Assembly: GCF_003384725.1 (NCBI RefSeq)
Contig: NZ_QNVV01000013.1
Coordinates: 1 to 64,000, forward strand
Direction: 5' to 3'
Length of the DNA stretch: 64,000 nt
DNA from: Chryseobacterium pennipullorum
Lineage (GTDB): Bacteria > Bacteroidota > Bacteroidia > Flavobacteriales > Weeksellaceae
Positions 1 to 8,985 of this stretch are shown one piece after another. The notes below the pieces were generated by a model. The model searched no databases and was not told the origin of the DNA. It worked only from the letters and a program-made list of their open reading frames with translations. Numbering within the stretch: the stretch's first letter is position 1; each line of letters begins with the position of its first letter. Both the position numbers and the translations under genes were made by a program.

Positions 1-21
1 GGATAAGACTTAATCTAAAAG

Positions 22-52
22 GAAAGAGTCCGGTACAGTACCGAACTCTTTC
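22..52. terminator. Strong hairpin, possible terminator
   Basis: A near-perfect inverted repeat pairs GAAAGAGT-CGGTA with TACCG-ACTCTTTC around a 3-base centre. It lies about 80 bases past the stop of the minus-strand cytidylyltransferase gene. On the minus strand it is followed only by a short CCTTTT run, so a terminator role is plausible but not certain. It could equally end a gene lying left of the window. Confidence 0.45.
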
Positions 53-128
53 ATATAATAATATTGTTTAATTTCGTCTAAACTTTTGGGTGCAGTCTAA
101 AATTAATTTTCGGGATTTTTGTTATGTT

Positions 129-581
129 CTATTTCACAGATTCAGGTTTGGAAATTTTATCTTTTTCCGCTTCATAAATCCTTTTTCTCAGGTCGCTGGT
201 AGAAAAACGATGATCTCTTTTGTTGTAAAAAATCTCTATTCCTTTCTCTTCACAGTATTGCTTGCCCGTAAAATCACGGTCTAAATAATCGTCACCAATG
301 ATTCTTACATCGATTACGAAAGATTTTAAGATATCAAGCAAATCTTCCTCCGTGTAGTAAGGAACAATTTCATCTACTGCGTTTACAGCCTTCAGCTGGA
401 TGTATCGCTCAACGATAGTCTGGCTCGGCTTATTTTTACCGGGACGGTCGTGAGAAGGGTCAATCTGCAATCCTACAATTAAATAATCGCATACCGTCTT
501 AGCTTCTTCAAGCATTTTGATATGTCCTGCATGCAATAAGTCAAAAGAGGAAAATGTGATGCCTATTCTTTGTGTCTTCAT
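129..581 (-). CDS. Cytidylyltransferase-like nucleotidyltransferase (TagD/RfaE type)
   Basis: This 150-residue protein is a small nucleotidyltransferase-fold enzyme of the glycerol-3-phosphate cytidylyltransferase/RfaE group, which joins a nucleotide to a phosphorylated small molecule. The N-terminus has the diagnostic FSSFDLLHAGH segment (HxGH at residues 18-21). The later TSDLRKRI matches the ISTTxL(R/K) loop of the family. The length fits single-domain members. It ends a minus-strand run with a methyltransferase and galE, so a role in activating an envelope or polysaccharide building block is likely. The actual substrate cannot be read from the sequence. Confidence 0.8.
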   Translation of the reverse strand: MKTQRIGITFSSFDLLHAGHIKMLEEAKTVCDYLIVGLQIDPSHDRPGKNKPSQTIVERYIQLKAVNAVDEIVPYYTEEDLLDILKSFVIDVRIIGDDYLDRDFTGKQYCEEKGIEIFYNKRDHRFSTSDLRKRIYEAEKDKISKPESVK

Positions 582-592
582 ACTAATTTTAA

Positions 593-1357
593 TTAAAACT
601 TTGCTGAAATAAATGTTCTTTTAAATGGATAAAAGACCGGAGATTCAGTAAAGATGTTTTGTAATTCGTTTTTATAATCGTTTTTAAATTGTTCTTTCAA
701 ATCATCCGGAAGGTTCTCGATATAAGGAAGCATTGCTGTTCCTGAAGCCCACGTAAATACAGCTTCTGCATTATCAAGAACGTGAGCGAATACTTTTTCA
801 TAAACGGTGATTTCTGTACCTTTATTGTCAAACAGTATTTGTGCATAGTCTTCTATCTTCAGTACCGTATATTCTCTCTCCCACGAATGATACGCTGTCT
901 TATAGGGTTCTGTCCGGGCCACTTTTCTGAGCAGCTGATGCACCACATATTCATGATTGGACGGTATCTGTACAGCCAGCTGGCCACCCTCTTTTATCTT
1001 CCTGATAATTCTTGGAAAAAGCTCTTTATGATTACTGCACCATTGGATCGCAGCATTGGAAATCACTAGATCATAGGTATCCCCAAGATGAAGCTGTTCC
1101 TCTATACTTCTTTTCTCAAAGCTGAGTCTGCTGGTCTTGAAATGAGCTGCTTTTTCAAGCATCTCTGCAGAGGAATCTATTCCAAGAACCTTAGAATCTT
1201 CCAGATAATCTAAGAGCTTAGAGGTCAACTCACCTGTTCCACATCCCAGATCGATAACAGAGATCCCGGTCCTGGATTCAACAAGCTTCAATAAATCAAA
1301 AAAGGGAGCTGAACGCTCATCCTTAAACCGGTCATATATTTCAGGATTCCAGGCCAT
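593..1357 (-). CDS. tam: Trans-aconitate 2-methyltransferase-like enzyme
   Basis: A 254-residue class I SAM methyltransferase. Motif I is VIDLGCGTGELTSKLL near residues 34-49, the acidic ribose-binding residue is in VLGIDSS, and motif IV-like DLVISNAAIQW follows. The N-terminal MAWNPEIYDRF and the NAAIQWC segment are typical of Tam, which methylates trans-aconitate and so removes an inhibitor of aconitase. The length matches the Tam family. It lies 13 bases after galE and 11 bases before the cytidylyltransferase, so it is probably cotranscribed. The substrate is inferred from family resemblance only. Confidence 0.75.
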   Translation of the reverse strand: MAWNPEIYDRFKDERSAPFFDLLKLVESRTGISVIDLGCGTGELTSKLLDYLEDSKVLGIDSSAEMLEKAAHFKTSRLSFEKRSIEEQLHLGDTYDLVISNAAIQWCSNHKELFPRIIRKIKEGGQLAVQIPSNHEYVVHQLLRKVARTEPYKTAYHSWEREYTVLKIEDYAQILFDNKGTEITVYEKVFAHVLDNAEAVFTWASGTAMLPYIENLPDDLKEQFKNDYKNELQNIFTESPVFYPFKRTFISAKF

Positions 1358-1370
1358 ACTAATATTATTT

Positions 1371-2393
1371 TTATGAATTTCTGCTATTCAGGTATTTCTG
1401 CCACTCCCAGGTTGTTCTCAAAGATTCTTCGAGCGGAGTTTCAGATTTCCAGCCCAGTTCTTTTTCAGCTTTAGCCGGATCAGCATAGGCTATGGTAATG
1501 TCTCCTTCTCTACGCTCACAAATCTGATAAGGTACTTCCACGGCATTTGCTTTTTCAAAAGCCTTTACGACTTCCAAAACGGAAGAGCCCCTCCCTGTTC
1601 CCAGATTATAGGTATCTATTAATGTTTCACCAGACTGGTCGCTCATCAGCTTTTTCAGGGCGGCAACATGTGCTTTGGCTAGATCAACCACATAGATATA
1701 GTCACGTACAGCAGTACCGTCTTCTGTAGGATAATCATCACCCCAGATGCTCAGCTTCTCACGGATTCCCGCCGCAGTCTGCATCACATAAGGTACCAGA
1801 TTATTAGGAATTCCAATAGGCAATTCTCCAATCTTTCCAGACGGATGAGCTCCAATAGGATTAAAATACCTTAACAACGAAACTTTGCGGCCATAGGCTT
1901 TTGCAAAATCAATCAGGATCTCTTCGCCCATCTGCTTGGTTTTCCCATAAACGCTCTCCGGCATTTTCAAAGGCGTATTTTCGTCAATGGGCATTACATC
2001 AGCCTGCCCATATACTGTACAGGATGAACTGAAAATAAGATTAGAAATTTCTCTCTTCTTAAATTCCTGGAGAATATTAATGAGTGAAAATAAATTATTC
2101 TCATAATAATCCACAGGTTTCAGCTGGCTCTCTCCCACCGCCTTGGAGGCTGCAAAATTGATGCACCCGTCAATCCGATGGGCATCAAAAACCTGAGTAA
2201 GAAGTTCTTTTCTTCTCAGATCAAAAGGATAAAAAACAGGCTTTTTCCCTGTTATTTCCTCAATATTATTTAAAATAAACCGCTCCGAGTTGGATAAGTC
2301 ATCCACAATAACCACTTCAAAGCCATTATTGATAAGTTCCACTACCGTGTGAGAACCGATATATCCAAGTCCTCCTGTAACTAGTATTGCCAT
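1371..2393 (-). CDS. galE: UDP-glucose 4-epimerase
   Basis: A 340-residue extended short-chain dehydrogenase that interconverts UDP-glucose and UDP-galactose with bound NAD. It opens with the Rossmann loop GGLGYIGS (residues 7-14). It has the catalytic serine cluster SSS at 122-124 and the Y149-x3-K153 pair in SVYGKTKQ. The C-terminal half carries the sugar-binding NxGxGxGxSVLEV segment. Full length for the family. It sits between a secreted unknown protein and the Tam-like gene on the same strand. Galactose use or supply of UDP-galactose for surface glycans are both possible. Confidence 0.95.
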   Translation of the reverse strand: MAILVTGGLGYIGSHTVVELINNGFEVVIVDDLSNSERFILNNIEEITGKKPVFYPFDLRRKELLTQVFDAHRIDGCINFAASKAVGESQLKPVDYYENNLFSLINILQEFKKREISNLIFSSSCTVYGQADVMPIDENTPLKMPESVYGKTKQMGEEILIDFAKAYGRKVSLLRYFNPIGAHPSGKIGELPIGIPNNLVPYVMQTAAGIREKLSIWGDDYPTEDGTAVRDYIYVVDLAKAHVAALKKLMSDQSGETLIDTYNLGTGRGSSVLEVVKAFEKANAVEVPYQICERREGDITIAYADPAKAEKELGWKSETPLEESLRTTWEWQKYLNSRNS

Positions 2394-2414
2394 TTTATTT
2401 TTTAATCTTCGTGT

Positions 2415-2921
2415 TTATTTTTTATACTTTGAAATCTGCCTGTACACCTTTGTGACAAAATTTATCTGTTCTTCGTCCGAAAGACGGGCATTATGTATGG
2501 AAATAGAGATCAGTTTATCTTCTAATATTCCAAATAAAAAGATGGTCTTTCCCTCTTTAAGTGTTACTTCCCAGAGAATCTGATTCTTATCTAAATCTTT
2601 GGATATCTCCTTAACCTCCCCTCCGATTGAATTGGTTTTCCAGTAATCAAAGTCCCATCGATAAAAGGCATCCAAAAGTTCCGTTTTGGTAAATGCTGCG
2701 TTATAAAACTCCATTTTGTCGGCATTCTTTACAGAAACCTGAATATTACTTTTAGCTTTATCAACAAAAAAATATTGCCCGGCAACTTTATTTAAATCAC
2801 GGAGCTCAACCTCCTTCGGGAATTTTATTAATACATCATTAATAGCAAATCGATTCCCGCTTTGAGCAAAGATAAACTGGCTGGTCATGAACGCTAGGGA
2901 AAAAAAAATATTTTTCATCAT
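2415..2921 (-). CDS. Secreted protein of unknown function
   Basis: A protein of about 168 residues that I do not recognise. I start it at the ATG at 2921. Going further upstream would run into the DegT gene and would put WDN residues ahead of a clean signal peptide (KNIFFSLAFMTSQFIFAQ). The two genes nearly abut, since the DegT gene ends at 2923. The mature part is a mixed alpha/beta sequence with charged residues and no cysteines or repeats. It is probably translated with the aminotransferase and galE. It may be periplasmic; nothing shows a catalytic function. Confidence 0.7.
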   Translation of the reverse strand: MMKNIFFSLAFMTSQFIFAQSGNRFAINDVLIKFPKEVELRDLNKVAGQYFFVDKAKSNIQVSVKNADKMEFYNAAFTKTELLDAFYRWDFDYWKTNSIGGEVKEISKDLDKNQILWEVTLKEGKTIFLFGILEDKLISISIHNARLSDEEQINFVTKVYRQISKYKK

Positions 2922-2922
2922 A

Positions 2923-4047
2923 TTATCCCATAAACTCAAGAACCGCATCCGTAATGTACTTCAGCTGCTCTTCATCCAGCTCCGTATGCATCGGCAATGA
3001 GATGACTTGATCCAGAAGCTTGTCTGTATTCACAAAATCTACGTCGTTGCTTTCCTGGAAGTAAGCCTTCTGCTTTCTCAATGCCACAGGATAGTAGATC
3101 ATGGCAGGAATTTCTTTTTCTGTAAGGAATTTCTGAAGTTCGTTACGCTTGCCGTTCAGGATTCTTAACGTATACTGATGAAACACATGGCTGGAGTTCT
3201 CAGATCTTTTTGGAGTAAGGATATTAGGATTTCCGGCAAATGCTTCATCATAATAATCTGCTGCCTTTCTTCTTGCCTCGTTGTAGGTGTCAAGATGGGG
3301 AAGCTTCTTTCTTAAAACGGCAGCCTGGATACTGTCCAGACGCGAATTTACGCCTACCTCATCGTGATAATATCTTTCGTACATTCCGTGGTTTACAATT
3401 CCTCTCAGGCGGTGTGCGAGCTCATCATTATTGGTAAAAATAGCGCCACCATCACCGTAGCATCCAAGGTTCTTTGAAGGAAAGAAAGAGGTGGTCCCTA
3501 CTGTAGACATTGTTCCTGCCTGTTTTACAGTTCCATCAGCAAAGGTATATTCTGCACCGATGGCCTGGGCATTGTCTTCAATTACATATAAGTTGTGCTC
3601 TTCAGCAATTTTCAGAATTTCCTCCATATTGGCACACTGTCCGAAAATGTGTACCGGAATAATCGCTTTTGTTTTTGGGGTAATTGCCTTTTTGATCTGC
3701 TCCGTAGAGATGGTGAAGGTATCATAATCTACATCTACCAATACAGATTTTAATTTAAGCAGGTGAATTACTTCTACCGTTGCAGCAAAGGTAAAGTCTG
3801 CTGTGATCACCTCATCTCCTTCTTTCAGATCCAGTGCCATCAGGGCAATCTGTAAAGCATCGGTTCCATTTGCACATGGGATCACATGTTTTACATCTAA
3901 ATAAGACTCCAATTCATTCTGGAAAGACTTTACTTCAGGACCGTTGATAAAAGCCGCCGAATCCATTACATTTAAAACTGCATTGTCTACATCATTCTTT
4001 ATTTTGTAATACTGACTTTGCAAGTCAACCATCTGAATTTTTTTCAT
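2923..4047 (-). CDS. DegT/DnrJ/EryC1/StrS sugar aminotransferase
   Basis: A 374-residue PLP-dependent aminotransferase of the DegT family, which usually adds an amino group to keto-sugars bound to a nucleotide, for lipopolysaccharide or glycan synthesis. Seen in the sequence: FINGPEVKSFQ near the start, the PLP-phosphate loop CANGTDAL (58-65), the EDNAQAIGA segment with D158, and the SFFPSKNLG motif whose K192 forms the Schiff base. Length is normal. It is the first gene of the minus-strand cluster running to galE. It looks like the FdtB/WecE branch, but the exact sugar cannot be assigned. Confidence 0.9.
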   Translation of the reverse strand: MKKIQMVDLQSQYYKIKNDVDNAVLNVMDSAAFINGPEVKSFQNELESYLDVKHVIPCANGTDALQIALMALDLKEGDEVITADFTFAATVEVIHLLKLKSVLVDVDYDTFTISTEQIKKAITPKTKAIIPVHIFGQCANMEEILKIAEEHNLYVIEDNAQAIGAEYTFADGTVKQAGTMSTVGTTSFFPSKNLGCYGDGGAIFTNNDELAHRLRGIVNHGMYERYYHDEVGVNSRLDSIQAAVLRKKLPHLDTYNEARRKAADYYDEAFAGNPNILTPKRSENSSHVFHQYTLRILNGKRNELQKFLTEKEIPAMIYYPVALRKQKAYFQESNDVDFVNTDKLLDQVISLPMHTELDEEQLKYITDAVLEFMG

Positions 4048-4135
4048 ATAACAAATATTTCTGTAAAAATAAGGAATTTAAAATCCTATCAAAAATTTTA
4101 TTGATTTTGTTTTTATCTTTATACAAATAAATTCC

Positions 4136-5731
4136 ATGAAAAAAACTTTATTCTTTTGTTTCCTAATTGTTTATCTTCATGTGTCTGCTCAAACTGAACT
4201 CGTTTTTGTCTACTTCAAGGATAAGCCCAATAAAGCTGCATTTTACGCCAATCCACTTTCGGAACTCAGTCAGAAATCCCTCAGCAGGCGTACCACGCTG
4301 GGAATTCCGCTCAATGATCAGGACGCGCCTGTTGAGCAGTCCTACCTTCAAAATCTCCAGAATCTTGGTTTTACGGTAACCGATTATTCCAAATGGCTTA
4401 ATGGAGCTGCTGTTAATGCTACCGTACCCCAAAAAGCGATCTTACTGGCACAGCCTTTTGTACTGTCTGTAGAAAGTTTTGCCAGAAACACTGCGGTAGG
4501 AACAAAAACAGCCGGCAATTCATGGAAAAGCAATGACAACAAGCTGTTAACTCATTTTGAATATGGTACGGGAGCAGCCCAGATTGATCAGGTGAACATT
4601 AGGCCACTTCATATTGCAGGTTATACCGGAACAGGGATTTCCATTGCCGTTATTGATGCCGGTTTCCCGACCGTAAATACCGGAGCTGCTTTTTCGCGGC
4701 TCTGGACCAACAACCAGATAAAGGGCGGATATGATTTTGTGACCAAGACCAATGACATCTACAATACTTCTCTGATTCCTCACGGATCGGTAGTATTGGG
4801 GGCTATCGGAGGCTATTTGGAAAATACATTTACGGGCTCTGCACCCGATGCAGATTTTTATCTGTACAGAAGTGAGAATTCTATGGTAGAAATTCCTGAA
4901 GAGGAGCTGTACTGGATAGAAGCAGCTGAAGAAGCAGACCGTAAGGGTGTCGAGATCATTACTTCATCACTGGGCTATCATGTTTTTGATGACCCCCGGT
5001 ATAATTACAGCTATGCAGATATGAACGGAAGTACTTCTTTCATTGCCCGCGTGGCACAGATTGCTGCAGAAAAGGGTATTTTCGTTCTTATTGCAGCAGG
5101 AAATTCAGGGGACAAACCCTGGCATTATCTTCTGACCCCTGCAGACAACGCAAAGGTATTTTCTATTGGAGCAGTTACCTCTTCAGGAAGTTCTTCTGTA
5201 TTTTCTTCGTACGGACCCAATGCTCTGGGAATCGTAAAACCCGATGGGAGTGCCCAGGGAACAGGAACATCCACAGTCTATGACCATGCGACAACGACAA
5301 TGAACGGAACGTCTATTGCAGCTCCGATTGCAGCGGGCGGTGTAGCCTGCTTCATTCAGGCGTTTCCTGCCATGAACAGGGAGCAGATAAGGGTAAAACT
5401 AAGACAGACGGCCTCCCTCTATCCTTCATATACCGATCAGATGGGTTATGGAATCCTGAATTTTGGAAGTTTGTATAACAATGTCCTGAATACCTCTGAA
5501 ATTATTAAAAAAGAAAAGTTTGCGATTTTTCCAAACCCTGCTGAAAGTATTCTGAATATTGCTTCCGAGCACGCCATTCAGTCTCTGGAAATCTATGATC
5601 ATCTCGGAAGGCTGATCCGCAGAACACTCAATGAGAATGTTGTAAAGGTTGAAGATTTACCTAAAGGAATATATTATCTGAAAATTTTATCAAAAGATAA
5701 ATTCCACTATGAAAAATTTATAAAAGAGTAA
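4136..5731 (+). CDS. Secreted S8 subtilase with T9SS sorting tail
   Basis: A 531-residue exported serine peptidase. A signal peptide (about residues 1-19) is followed by an inhibitor-like propeptide to about 150. The peptidase S8 domain then carries D174 (VIDAGFP), H216 (PHGSVV), oxyanion N323 (AAGNSG) and nucleophile S393 (NGTSIAAP). The last ~70 residues, from FAIFPNPAE to GIYYLKI, have the layout of a type IX secretion (Por) C-terminal domain, so the enzyme should cross the outer membrane and be released or surface anchored. It stands alone, with a TATCTTTA promoter-like box at 4114 and a terminator just behind. The substrate is unknown. Confidence 0.92.
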   Translation: MKKTLFFCFLIVYLHVSAQTELVFVYFKDKPNKAAFYANPLSELSQKSLSRRTTLGIPLNDQDAPVEQSYLQNLQNLGFTVTDYSKWLNGAAVNATVPQKAILLAQPFVLSVESFARNTAVGTKTAGNSWKSNDNKLLTHFEYGTGAAQIDQVNIRPLHIAGYTGTGISIAVIDAGFPTVNTGAAFSRLWTNNQIKGGYDFVTKTNDIYNTSLIPHGSVVLGAIGGYLENTFTGSAPDADFYLYRSENSMVEIPEEELYWIEAAEEADRKGVEIITSSLGYHVFDDPRYNYSYADMNGSTSFIARVAQIAAEKGIFVLIAAGNSGDKPWHYLLTPADNAKVFSIGAVTSSGSSSVFSSYGPNALGIVKPDGSAQGTGTSTVYDHATTTMNGTSIAAPIAAGGVACFIQAFPAMNREQIRVKLRQTASLYPSYTDQMGYGILNFGSLYNNVLNTSEIIKKEKFAIFPNPAESILNIASEHAIQSLEIYDHLGRLIRRTLNENVVKVEDLPKGIYYLKILSKDKFHYEKFIKE

Positions 5732-5732
5732 T

Positions 5733-5766
5733 AAAAATGGCTGTTTCCTTTGAAGCAGCCATTTTT
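5733..5766. terminator. Bidirectional terminator between convergent genes
   Basis: AAAAATGGCTG at 5733 pairs perfectly with CAGCCATTTTT ending at 5766, with A and T runs on the two sides. It can therefore stop transcription from both the S8 peptidase and the convergent minus-strand gene. Confidence 0.85.
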
Positions 5767-5775
5767 ATTATTATT

Positions 5776-6345
5776 CTATTTCCTTGAATTGCCACACGAA
5801 GAAATACTTACCATTCTGGTCATTTTTCTGGGAATATATTCTCCTTTTACACTATGCTTTTTTGCATACGGGGAAAGCATTTCTATAACCTCATACGTAT
5901 CGGAGGTTTTTGAAAGAAAACGATCAATATTAATTTCCCCTATATGAAAAGTGTTATTTTTCTTTTGTGTATCCTCCTCAAGTGATAACGCAGAGAAATA
6001 AACAGGAATGAAAACCGAAAACTTTTCAGGATCAGAAGGTGTAACATCTTTCATATTCAGTTTCAGGTATAGCTCTGGCGGCTGATATCGGTTTTCTTTC
6101 CCACAACCAATACAAGTATAGGTAAGCAATACATTATATTTTTTGCTTACAGGATTATATTTCAGTTCAGACCCTACAAGATATTTGCTGGTTTCATTTA
6201 CAAACGCATCCAGGTCTTGGTATTGATATGAATTTTTTCCTTCTGATTTTATGCTAAACTCAAAATCAAATCTCCACATTTGTCCATCCTGACCAAATCC
6301 CAAAATAGAAATGAACAATAACAGCAAAATGCTTATTTTTTTCAT
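5776..6345 (-). CDS. Secreted protein of unknown function
   Basis: About 189 residues, starting at the ATG at 6345 so that the signal peptide MKKISILLLLFISILGFG is intact. A start further upstream would overlap the ppc stop. The mature protein has one CIGCG motif near the middle and otherwise only charged, mixed segments. No family is recognised. It follows PEP carboxylase by one base on the same strand, so it could be cotranscribed, though a functional link to ppc is not apparent. Confidence 0.7.
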   Translation of the reverse strand: MKKISILLLLFISILGFGQDGQMWRFDFEFSIKSEGKNSYQYQDLDAFVNETSKYLVGSELKYNPVSKKYNVLLTYTCIGCGKENRYQPPELYLKLNMKDVTPSDPEKFSVFIPVYFSALSLEEDTQKKNNTFHIGEINIDRFLSKTSDTYEVIEMLSPYAKKHSVKGEYIPRKMTRMVSISSCGNSRK

Positions 6346-6346
6346 T

Positions 6347-8881
6347 CTATGCAGAATTCCTGCTTGCATTAATGTTACCGAATAAAGATCTTGTCACCAG
6401 TTTTTCATAAGCTTCTTTGTTTCCTTCTCCTTTCTGAATTTTCATAAGCGCATACTGTTGGATACTCAATAGCGGAAGGACAATCTTTTCACGGATTTTC
6501 ACGGATTTTCTTGAAAGCGGATCTTCTTCCTGCAACATTTTAAAGCCGGTCAGTTCCAGCATAATATCTCTTGACAGTTCATATTCATCAAAAAGGACGT
6601 TCCAGAATGCTCCGAATTTCGGATTGTTCTTAATGTAATACGTCAAAGGAAAGTATGATTTGTTCATACTCATCATCGAGTTTAAAACCAGCGTTTTAAA
6701 GAAATCTGAACCTTTGTACAGTTCCCTTACTTCTTCAAACCTTCCCTGCTCCTTCATCTGCTGCATTGCATATCCGAAACCGAAAAAGCCGGGTACATTT
6801 TGCTTCAGCTGCGACCATGATCCCACAAAAGGAATTGCTCTCAAGTCTTCAAACTTCAGCTCACTGCCATTGCCTCTTTTGGACGGACGGCTTCCGATAT
6901 TGGTTTTCCCGTAATATTCAAGTGTACTCATCTCCTGAAGATAGGGAACAAACATCGCATGAGCTTTAAGATCTGAATATTTCTTATAGCTAATCTCCGC
7001 CAGCTCTATAATTAAGGCTCTTTCTTTCTCTGTAAGCTCTTTTTTGGCATTTTTGAAAACATCATTTTCTACACCCGCGGTCAGAAGCTGTTCAAAATTA
7101 TACTTTGCCTGTTCTTTATTACCAAAAATACTGGTGATCGTCTGCCCCTGAATCGTCAGCTCAATTTTATTATTGGCAATTGTTTTTCCCTGTGAAGCAT
7201 AGAAATCATGGGTTTTTCCACCACCTCTGGCCGGCGGGCCTCCCCGTCCGTCAAAGAAAACAACTTTGATATCATTCTGCTCTGAAAGTCTGGTCAGAAC
7301 TTCTTTTGCTTTATAAATTTCCCAGTTTGCTTTTAAATAGCCCCCATCCTTCGTTCCGTCTGAAAAGCCCAACATAATGGTCTGCTGATTCCCTCTTTTC
7401 TTGAGATGTTTTTTATATACCGGATGATGATACAGCTCATTCATGACATTCTCCGCATTGGCAAGACCTTCCATGGTTTCAAAAAGCGGAACAATATCCA
7501 TATTGATCTCTTCATCTTTGTAGCCGCAGACTTTAAAGAACGCATATACATTCATCACGTCTTTCACTGCATCAGAATTCGAAATAATATAACGGTTCAT
7601 CCCTCTTAGCCCGTTCAGCTGCTGAATGTCTGAAACCTGGGAAACCGTCAGTAATGTATCTTTAACAATATCATCAAAATTCCCACTATCTATTTTTTCC
7701 GAAACCTGAATCAGTCTGTTGAATTTTTCCTCATCATCAGTTTCTGTATCGTCATATAACTTTGCAAAGACTTCATCAATTACTTTCTGATGAATCCTGC
7801 TGTCCTGACGGATATCAAGAGTGGCAAAATGGGTTCCAAAAATATTTACCCTGTCTCTGAAGTTGATCAGTAGATCCAAAAACAAAGAGTTATGTTCGCT
7901 CACCAATATCCTTTCCGCCTCGTCAGTCTTTTTTAAAATTTCTTCTGCAGTAATGGTTTTTCCATTGAAAATAGCCCCATACAGCTCTTCGCTCAATTGT
8001 GTGAGAACTTCTGACACTCCTCTGAAGCTTAATCTTCTTCTGATGTATTTCAAATGGCTATAGTAGGATTTGAGGATCGCCGAACGGAGTTCTTCGGCCA
8101 CTCTCTTGGTAACATCTGCTGTTACAAACGGATTTCCATCCCTATCTCCGCCAGGCCAGAAGCCCAGCTGAATAATATCTTCATGCAGATGGAAGTGTCC
8201 ATTACCAAAGGTCTTTTTGATTTTGGTAAACAGCTCACCGATGGTATCATAGTATACATAGCGCAGATAGGAAATAATGCTCATTGCCTCATCAATAGGC
8301 GTAGGCTTTTCTTTGTTGACAAACGGAGTTTTCCCAAGCTGCTGCAGGAGAGTGTCAATCTGCGTAACGGAATCACTGGTAATAGCACCTCTCAGATCCT
8401 GGATAATCCTTTGCACAGAGCTAGGATAGAACTGGGTAGGGTGCGCGGTAAATACAACTTTTACACTGAAATCTTTTAATTTCTCCCGTACTTTTTCCAG
8501 CTTATGATCCTGAAATGAGCGTTCAAACAAATTAGTCACTGTTCCACTGTCACTTTCGGAATGGAGATTCGGAAAGGCAGCGTCTTCAATGCTGTCAAAC
8601 AAAACTACCTGTCTTTCGATATATTGTATGATTTTGAAAAGCAATTCAAGTTTCTGCTCTTCAGTCTGAAGATCCGTATGGTTTTTAAAAAACTCCTCAA
8701 CGATTTCTTCAGGGGTCTTTCCCGCGTCATAGCCGATTCTGCTTTCCTCGTAAAGAAATGGGAGCAGCATCCCGATATTTGTCATTTTATCATAAGGCAG
8801 GCTCATAAATAATGAATTGTAGATCTGGAACTTATTTTCCACAATCTGCCTGAATTTTTCTGCGCGTTGGTCGTGTATCAT
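6347..8881 (-). CDS. ppc: Phosphoenolpyruvate carboxylase
   Basis: An 844-residue cytoplasmic enzyme that carboxylates PEP with bicarbonate to give oxaloacetate, feeding the TCA cycle. Key motifs are present: VVFTAHPTQ with catalytic H147, GGDRDGNPFV, LGFSDGTKDGGYLKANW, and the glycine-rich loop DGRGGPPARGGGKTH. The C-terminus is NINASRNSA rather than the more usual MRNTG. The start at 8881 (MIHDQRAEKF) is preferred: a TACATTTG -7 element ends five bases upstream, and the upstream extension is hydrophobic and unlike the family. A secreted unknown gene follows directly. Confidence 0.95.
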   Translation of the reverse strand: MIHDQRAEKFRQIVENKFQIYNSLFMSLPYDKMTNIGMLLPFLYEESRIGYDAGKTPEEIVEEFFKNHTDLQTEEQKLELLFKIIQYIERQVVLFDSIEDAAFPNLHSESDSGTVTNLFERSFQDHKLEKVREKLKDFSVKVVFTAHPTQFYPSSVQRIIQDLRGAITSDSVTQIDTLLQQLGKTPFVNKEKPTPIDEAMSIISYLRYVYYDTIGELFTKIKKTFGNGHFHLHEDIIQLGFWPGGDRDGNPFVTADVTKRVAEELRSAILKSYYSHLKYIRRRLSFRGVSEVLTQLSEELYGAIFNGKTITAEEILKKTDEAERILVSEHNSLFLDLLINFRDRVNIFGTHFATLDIRQDSRIHQKVIDEVFAKLYDDTETDDEEKFNRLIQVSEKIDSGNFDDIVKDTLLTVSQVSDIQQLNGLRGMNRYIISNSDAVKDVMNVYAFFKVCGYKDEEINMDIVPLFETMEGLANAENVMNELYHHPVYKKHLKKRGNQQTIMLGFSDGTKDGGYLKANWEIYKAKEVLTRLSEQNDIKVVFFDGRGGPPARGGGKTHDFYASQGKTIANNKIELTIQGQTITSIFGNKEQAKYNFEQLLTAGVENDVFKNAKKELTEKERALIIELAEISYKKYSDLKAHAMFVPYLQEMSTLEYYGKTNIGSRPSKRGNGSELKFEDLRAIPFVGSWSQLKQNVPGFFGFGYAMQQMKEQGRFEEVRELYKGSDFFKTLVLNSMMSMNKSYFPLTYYIKNNPKFGAFWNVLFDEYELSRDIMLELTGFKMLQEEDPLSRKSVKIREKIVLPLLSIQQYALMKIQKGEGNKEAYEKLVTRSLFGNINASRNSA

Positions 8882-8886
8882 AATAA

Positions 8887-8894
8887 CAAATGTA
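8887..8894 (-). promoter_or_regulatory. Bacteroidota -7 element of ppc
   Basis: TACATTTG fits TAnnTTTG and ends five bases before the ATG at 8881. The predicted transcript start would be at or next to the start codon, which suggests a leaderless mRNA. No convincing -33 TTTG lies at the usual distance. Confidence 0.6.
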
Positions 8895-8960
8895 AGAGAT
8901 TTTATCGTTGAGTGAATTAACAAATGACAAAAAAATCCTCCTAATTTTATCAAAAATCAG

Positions 8961-8968
8961 TAGTTTTG
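8961..8968 (+). promoter_or_regulatory. Bacteroidota -7 element
   Basis: TAGTTTTG fits TAnnTTTG and lies 17 bases before the ATG at 8986. It places the transcript start downstream of the earlier ATG at 8908, which supports the shorter reading frame. Confidence 0.55.
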
Positions 8969-8985
8969 AACGCCATGTAAAACGT

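Noticed and set aside
129..4047. A complete capsule or O-antigen locus
   Set aside because: Only a few sugar genes are visible (DegT, galE, cytidylyltransferase); no glycosyltransferase, flippase or polymerase lies in the window, so only a fragment or a small sugar cluster can be claimed.
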